Shown: positions 6,539 through 8,968 of the stretch, one piece after another
Numbering within the stretch: position 1 is the stretch's first letter
How the letters are laid out: each line of letters opens with the position of its first letter
Assembly: GCA_023229385.1 (NCBI GenBank)
Contig: JALNZI010000054.1
Location: 1 to 8,968, forward strand
Reading direction: 5' to 3'
Length of the DNA stretch: 8,968 bases
DNA from: Candidatus Omnitrophota bacterium
GTDB lineage: Bacteria > Omnitrophota > Gorgyraeia > Gygaellales > Profunditerraquicolaceae
Program-made: the position numbers and the translations under genes
The notes under the pieces: model-generated
What the model was told of the DNA's origin: nothing
Database searches by the model: none
Seen by the model: the letters and a program-made list of their open reading frames with translations, nothing else

Positions 6539-7352
6539 AAGTATTTTAATTTTAGGAAAAGGTTTTATCGGAGAGAGACTGCAAAAAGAATTTGATTGCC
6601 GGATTGACAGCTCGTTCATAAATTGTTTTAGCGATGCCGAGAAACTGGTTAAGAAATATAACCCCAAAATAATCATTAATTGTATTGGCCTTACCGGCAG
6701 GCGCAACGTGGATGATTGCGAGCTCGAGAAGGAGGCGACATTATTGGCAAATAGTTTTGTTCCGGTGATGCTGGCTGAAGCGTGCCTGCGCAAGGGTATC
6801 AAGCTTGTGCATATCAGCAGCGGATGCATGTTTAATTATGATTATCAAAAAAGCAGGCCGGTTAAAGAGGATAGCCGGGATTATTTCCTTGAGTTGTTTT
6901 ACAGCCGGAGTAAGATTTATGCCGAAGCAGCCCTGGAAACCTTATTAAAAGAATATAATATCTTGATCGCCAGGATCAGGATTCCTTTGCTTAATGCCAA
7001 ACATCCTAAAAACGTATTAGATAAACTCATAAAATACAAGAAAGTAATCGATATTCCTAATTCTGTAACCTATATTCCTGATTTTATCCGGGCAGTTAAA
7101 CATTTGATCAAGATTGACGCCCGCGGAATTTATAACGTGGTAAATAAAGGCGGGTTACGTTATCCTGAGCTGATGAGAGTTTATCAGAAATATGTACCTA
7201 AGTTTAAGTTTGAGGTTATTGATTTAAGAAAACTAGGCCTGTCTAGGACTAACTTACTTTTGTCTACAAGTAAACTTGAACAATCCGGTTTTAAAGTAAG
7301 GAATATTAATTCCATCTTAGAAGAATGCGTAAAAGAATATCTAAAATCTTAG
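6531..7352 (+). CDS. SDR sugar-nucleotide reductase, probable bifunctional 3,5-epimerase/4-reductase (NRS/ER-like)
   Basis: 273 residues of the RfbD/RmlD-related extended SDR family. The NAD(P)-binding glycine motif is GKGFIG (9-14) and the catalytic pair is Tyr124/Lys128 (YSRSK). Position between rfbA and rfbB predicts reduction of a dTDP-4-keto-6-deoxyhexose. It resembles the plant bifunctional enzymes (NRS/ER, UER1, C-terminal half of RHM) more than bacterial RfbD. It has NCIGLTGRRNVDDCE (50-64; plant form GVTGRPNVDWCE), SSGCMFNYD (96-104; plant TGCIFEYD), KYKKVIDIPNSVT (168-180; plant RYNKVVNIPNSMT) and RGIYNVVNKGG (198-208). From memory, the plant enzyme's epimerase step uses a Cys in the GCxFEYD motif and a Lys about 39 residues after the catalytic Tyr; here these would be Cys99 and Lys165, both present. 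Product could be dTDP-L-rhamnose; a plain 4-reductase remains possible. It overlaps rfbA by 8 bases and rfbB by 28. Confidence 0.82.
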   Translation: MNKSILILGKGFIGERLQKEFDCRIDSSFINCFSDAEKLVKKYNPKIIINCIGLTGRRNVDDCELEKEATLLANSFVPVMLAEACLRKGIKLVHISSGCMFNYDYQKSRPVKEDSRDYFLELFYSRSKIYAEAALETLLKEYNILIARIRIPLLNAKHPKNVLDKLIKYKKVIDIPNSVTYIPDFIRAVKHLIKIDARGIYNVVNKGGLRYPELMRVYQKYVPKFKFEVIDLRKLGLSRTNLLLSTSKLEQSGFKVRNINSILEECVKEYLKS

Positions 7353-8317
7353 TTACCGGCGGAGCGGGTTTTATCGGCAGCGCCTTTGTCAGATTGCTGG
7401 TTAAAAAAGGCATATCTCCTGTTATAGTTGATAAGCTTACCTATGCCGGAGACCTGAAGCGGCTTGAGGAGGCAAGGGGAAAGTTTAAATTTTATAAAAC
7501 CGATATCTGCAGTAAAAAAAAGGTTGAGGCTATTTTTGCTAAAGAGAATCCGGATATCGTGGTTCATTTTGCTGCGGAAAGTCACGTCGACCGTAGTATT
7601 CAAGATGCCGCGCCGTTTGTGGAGACTAATATCAAGGGGACACAGGTACTTCTTGATGTTAGCCGTAAACACAAAGTACAAAAGTTTATTTTTATTTCAA
7701 CCGACGAGGTTTATGGAGAGATCGCTAAGGGTAAGTTTAAAGAAGATTCTCCGGTTAAACCTAACAGCCCTTACGCGGCTTCCAAGGCAGCCGCAGATCT
7801 TTTGGTACAGGCATACATCAGGACAAATAAGTTTCCGGCAATAATTATCCGTCCGTCCAATAATTACGGGCCGTGGCAATACCCGGAGAAGTTGATCCCC
7901 CTGGCGATATTAAAGATATTGCAGGAGGAGAAGGTCCCGGTTTACGGCAAAGGTTTAAATGTTCGGGAATGGCTATATGTTGATGATTGCGCGTCTGGGA
8001 TTATGGCGATTATGTCCAAAGGGAAAATCGGCCAAATCTATAATTTAGGTAGTGCTTGCGAGAGTAGAAATATTGATACGATTAAGTTACTGCTAAAAAC
8101 CTTAGGCGTCAGCCAGTCTGGATTTGAGTTTGTTAAAGACCGCCTGGGCCATGATTTAAGGTATAGCCTTAATTCAAGAAAAGTTATCAGGGAACTTGGG
8201 TGGAAGCCGGCGGTTAAACTTGATCCCGGCCTTAAGCTTACAGTTGATTGGTCGCTTAAGCATCAAGATTGGATTAAAAGTAAGCTAGGAGAAATAAATA
8301 AACTCTATAACAAGTAG
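7325..8317 (+). CDS. rfbB: dTDP-glucose 4,6-dehydratase
   Basis: 330 residues, extended SDR fold, standard length for RfbB/RmlB. It turns dTDP-glucose into dTDP-4-keto-6-deoxyglucose using tightly bound NAD+. The cofactor motif is TGGAGFIGS (11-19). Substrate and active-site segments are FAAESHVDRSI (82-92), STDEVYG (125-131) with the dehydratase triad Thr126-Asp127-Glu128, SPYAASKAAADLL with Tyr150 and Lys154, RPSNNYGPWQYPEKLIP (176-192), and DRLGHDLRYS (272-281), all typical of true dehydratases. The gene begins 28 bases inside the preceding one. ATG 7325 is the only start that leaves room for the family's short N-terminus, and no clear Shine-Dalgarno sequence is seen, so translation is probably coupled. 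It closes the rfbA operon; repeat D starts 19 bases after its stop. Confidence 0.95.
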   Translation: MRKRISKILVTGGAGFIGSAFVRLLVKKGISPVIVDKLTYAGDLKRLEEARGKFKFYKTDICSKKKVEAIFAKENPDIVVHFAAESHVDRSIQDAAPFVETNIKGTQVLLDVSRKHKVQKFIFISTDEVYGEIAKGKFKEDSPVKPNSPYAASKAAADLLVQAYIRTNKFPAIIIRPSNNYGPWQYPEKLIPLAILKILQEEKVPVYGKGLNVREWLYVDDCASGIMAIMSKGKIGQIYNLGSACESRNIDTIKLLLKTLGVSQSGFEFVKDRLGHDLRYSLNSRKVIRELGWKPAVKLDPGLKLTVDWSLKHQDWIKSKLGEINKLYNK

Positions 8318-8335
8318 AGCATTCGGGTAGCTTGA

Positions 8336-8387
8336 AATATTTCTTATGTAAAATATTGTCTTGAAAAGATTTACGTAAACTGTCTAC
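8336..8387 (-). repeat. REP-like repeat copy D (between rfbB and the next epimerase)
   Basis: Read on the - strand: head GTAGACAGTTTACGTAA (8387 back to 8371) and tail ATAAGAAATATT (8347 back to 8336). It has the best hairpin of the family: TTATGTAAA (8344-8352) faces TTTACGTAA (8370-8378), eight Watson-Crick pairs with one mismatch. It lies 19 bases after the rfbB stop and its GTAG end is 15 bases before the next ATG. The rest of the 85-base spacer is only the G-rich ribosome-binding sequence. Confidence 0.88.
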
Positions 8388-8402
8388 AAATGGGGGAGGG
8401 GT

Positions 8403-8968
8403 ATGGCAACTGTTATAGTTACAGGTTCCTGCGGGTTAATCGGTTCTGAGACGGTCAGCTTTTTTGCTGAAAAAGGCTTTAATATCGTCGGGATTGATAA
8501 TAATATGCGCAAAAGTTTTTTTGGCGCTGACGGCTCAATTCTTTGGAATAAAAAACGGCTTGAGAAATTATACAAGAGCTATCGGCATTATTCCGCGGAT
8601 ATCCGTAACGAAGGCAAGATAAATTCAATATTCAAGAAATATAATAAAGATGTTGCTTTAATTGTGCATACCGCGGCCCAGCCATCCCATGATTGGGCGG
8701 CTAAAGATCCAACAGTTGATTTCGGGGTCAATGCCCAAGGCACGCTGGTTATGCTTGAGGCCTTACGTAAGTTTTCTCCGCGGGCGGTTTTTATTTTTAC
8801 TTCGACGAATAAAGTCTATGGCGATACCCCTAACCGGCTTCCTTTGATTGAAAAAGAAAAGCGCTTTGAGATATCTGTTGACCACAAGTATTTTAAGGGC
8901 ATTGATGAAACAATGAGTATTGATAATTGCCTGCATTCGGTTTTCGGCGCCTCAAAAGTAGCCGCGGA
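8403..8968 (+). CDS. NAD-dependent nucleotide-sugar epimerase (CDP-paratose 2-epimerase-like), N-terminal part
   Basis: The frame runs off the right edge after 188 complete codons. It is an extended SDR: Rossmann motif TGSCGLIGS (7-15), an acidic residue at the end of strand 2 (GIDNN, about 30-34) as expected for NAD(H), then TAAQPSHDWAAKDP and VNAQGTLVMLEALR, and TSTNKVYGDTPN (133-144). The STNKVYGD form and GIDETMSID resemble CDP-paratose 2-epimerases (TyvE/RfbE clade), so epimerisation of an NDP-sugar is likely, but the substrate is unknown. The normal YxxxK catalytic pair reads Phe181-x-x-x-Lys185 (VFGASK). ATG 8403 follows GGGGGAGGGG (8392-8401). The gene lies on the same strand 85 bases after rfbB, with repeat D between, and continues the glycan locus. 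Confidence 0.85.
   Translation, partial: MATVIVTGSCGLIGSETVSFFAEKGFNIVGIDNNMRKSFFGADGSILWNKKRLEKLYKSYRHYSADIRNEGKINSIFKKYNKDVALIVHTAAQPSHDWAAKDPTVDFGVNAQGTLVMLEALRKFSPRAVFIFTSTNKVYGDTPNRLPLIEKEKRFEISVDHKYFKGIDETMSIDNCLHSVFGASKVAA

Noticed and set aside
4460..8387. The repeats as a CRISPR array or phage attachment sites
   Set aside because: Copies are hundreds to thousands of bases apart, in both orientations, with genes between them and no integrase or cas genes in the window.

Overview
The window is bacterial chromosome with moderately AT-leaning, lysine-rich genes packed tightly on the + strand. It joins a housekeeping block (carbon metabolism, ribosomal protein S1, tyrosyl-tRNA synthetase) to a nucleotide-sugar / surface-glycan locus. 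Nothing in it fixes the taxon. The compact operons, the stand-alone REP-associated transposase and the general look of the proteins would suit an uncultured candidate-phylum bacterium (Omnitrophota-like is my guess, low confidence).

Layout. 1-118 is the tail of a ribulose-phosphate 3-epimerase gene, followed after 5 bases by a phosphoglucomutase/phosphomannomutase (124-1512). After a 150-base AT-rich leader comes a six-domain ribosomal protein S1 (1663-3207). An 89-base spacer that is mostly one large imperfect hairpin (3214-3286) leads to tyrS (3297-4463). Then comes a REP-associated tyrosine transposase, RAYT (4579-5265), a SemiSWEET-type sugar transporter (5326-5577), and an overlapping three-gene operon: rfbA (5672-6538), an epimerase/reductase-like SDR (6531-7352) and rfbB (7325-8317). 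The window ends inside another nucleotide-sugar epimerase (8403 onward).

The main structural discovery is a family of four 52-base repeats at 4460-4511, 5250-5301, 5608-5659 and 8336-8387. Read from the GTAG end, all four align without gaps: a conserved 17-base head (GTAGACAGTKTAYRTAA), a 23-base variable middle, and a conserved 12-base tail (RWAASAAATATT). Head and middle/tail can pair in the same register in all four copies, with compensatory changes, giving a GTAG foot next to a hairpin. That is the known design of REP elements recognised by RAYT transposases. Two copies in inverted orientation bracket the RAYT gene itself; the other two lie at the 3' ends of the next transcription units. 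Together they look like a RAYT with its own REP family.

The main metabolic discovery is that the sugar operon appears to lack rfbC. The gene between rfbA and rfbB is not a typical RfbD: it carries the features of the plant and giant-virus bifunctional 3,5-epimerase/4-keto-reductase (NRS/ER, UER1 type), including a Cys in a GCxFxYD motif and a Lys in the position thought to serve the epimerase step. RfbA, RfbB and this enzyme could make dTDP-L-rhamnose (or a related 6-deoxyhexose) from glucose-1-phosphate with three proteins instead of four. The phosphohexomutase upstream could supply the glucose-1-phosphate.
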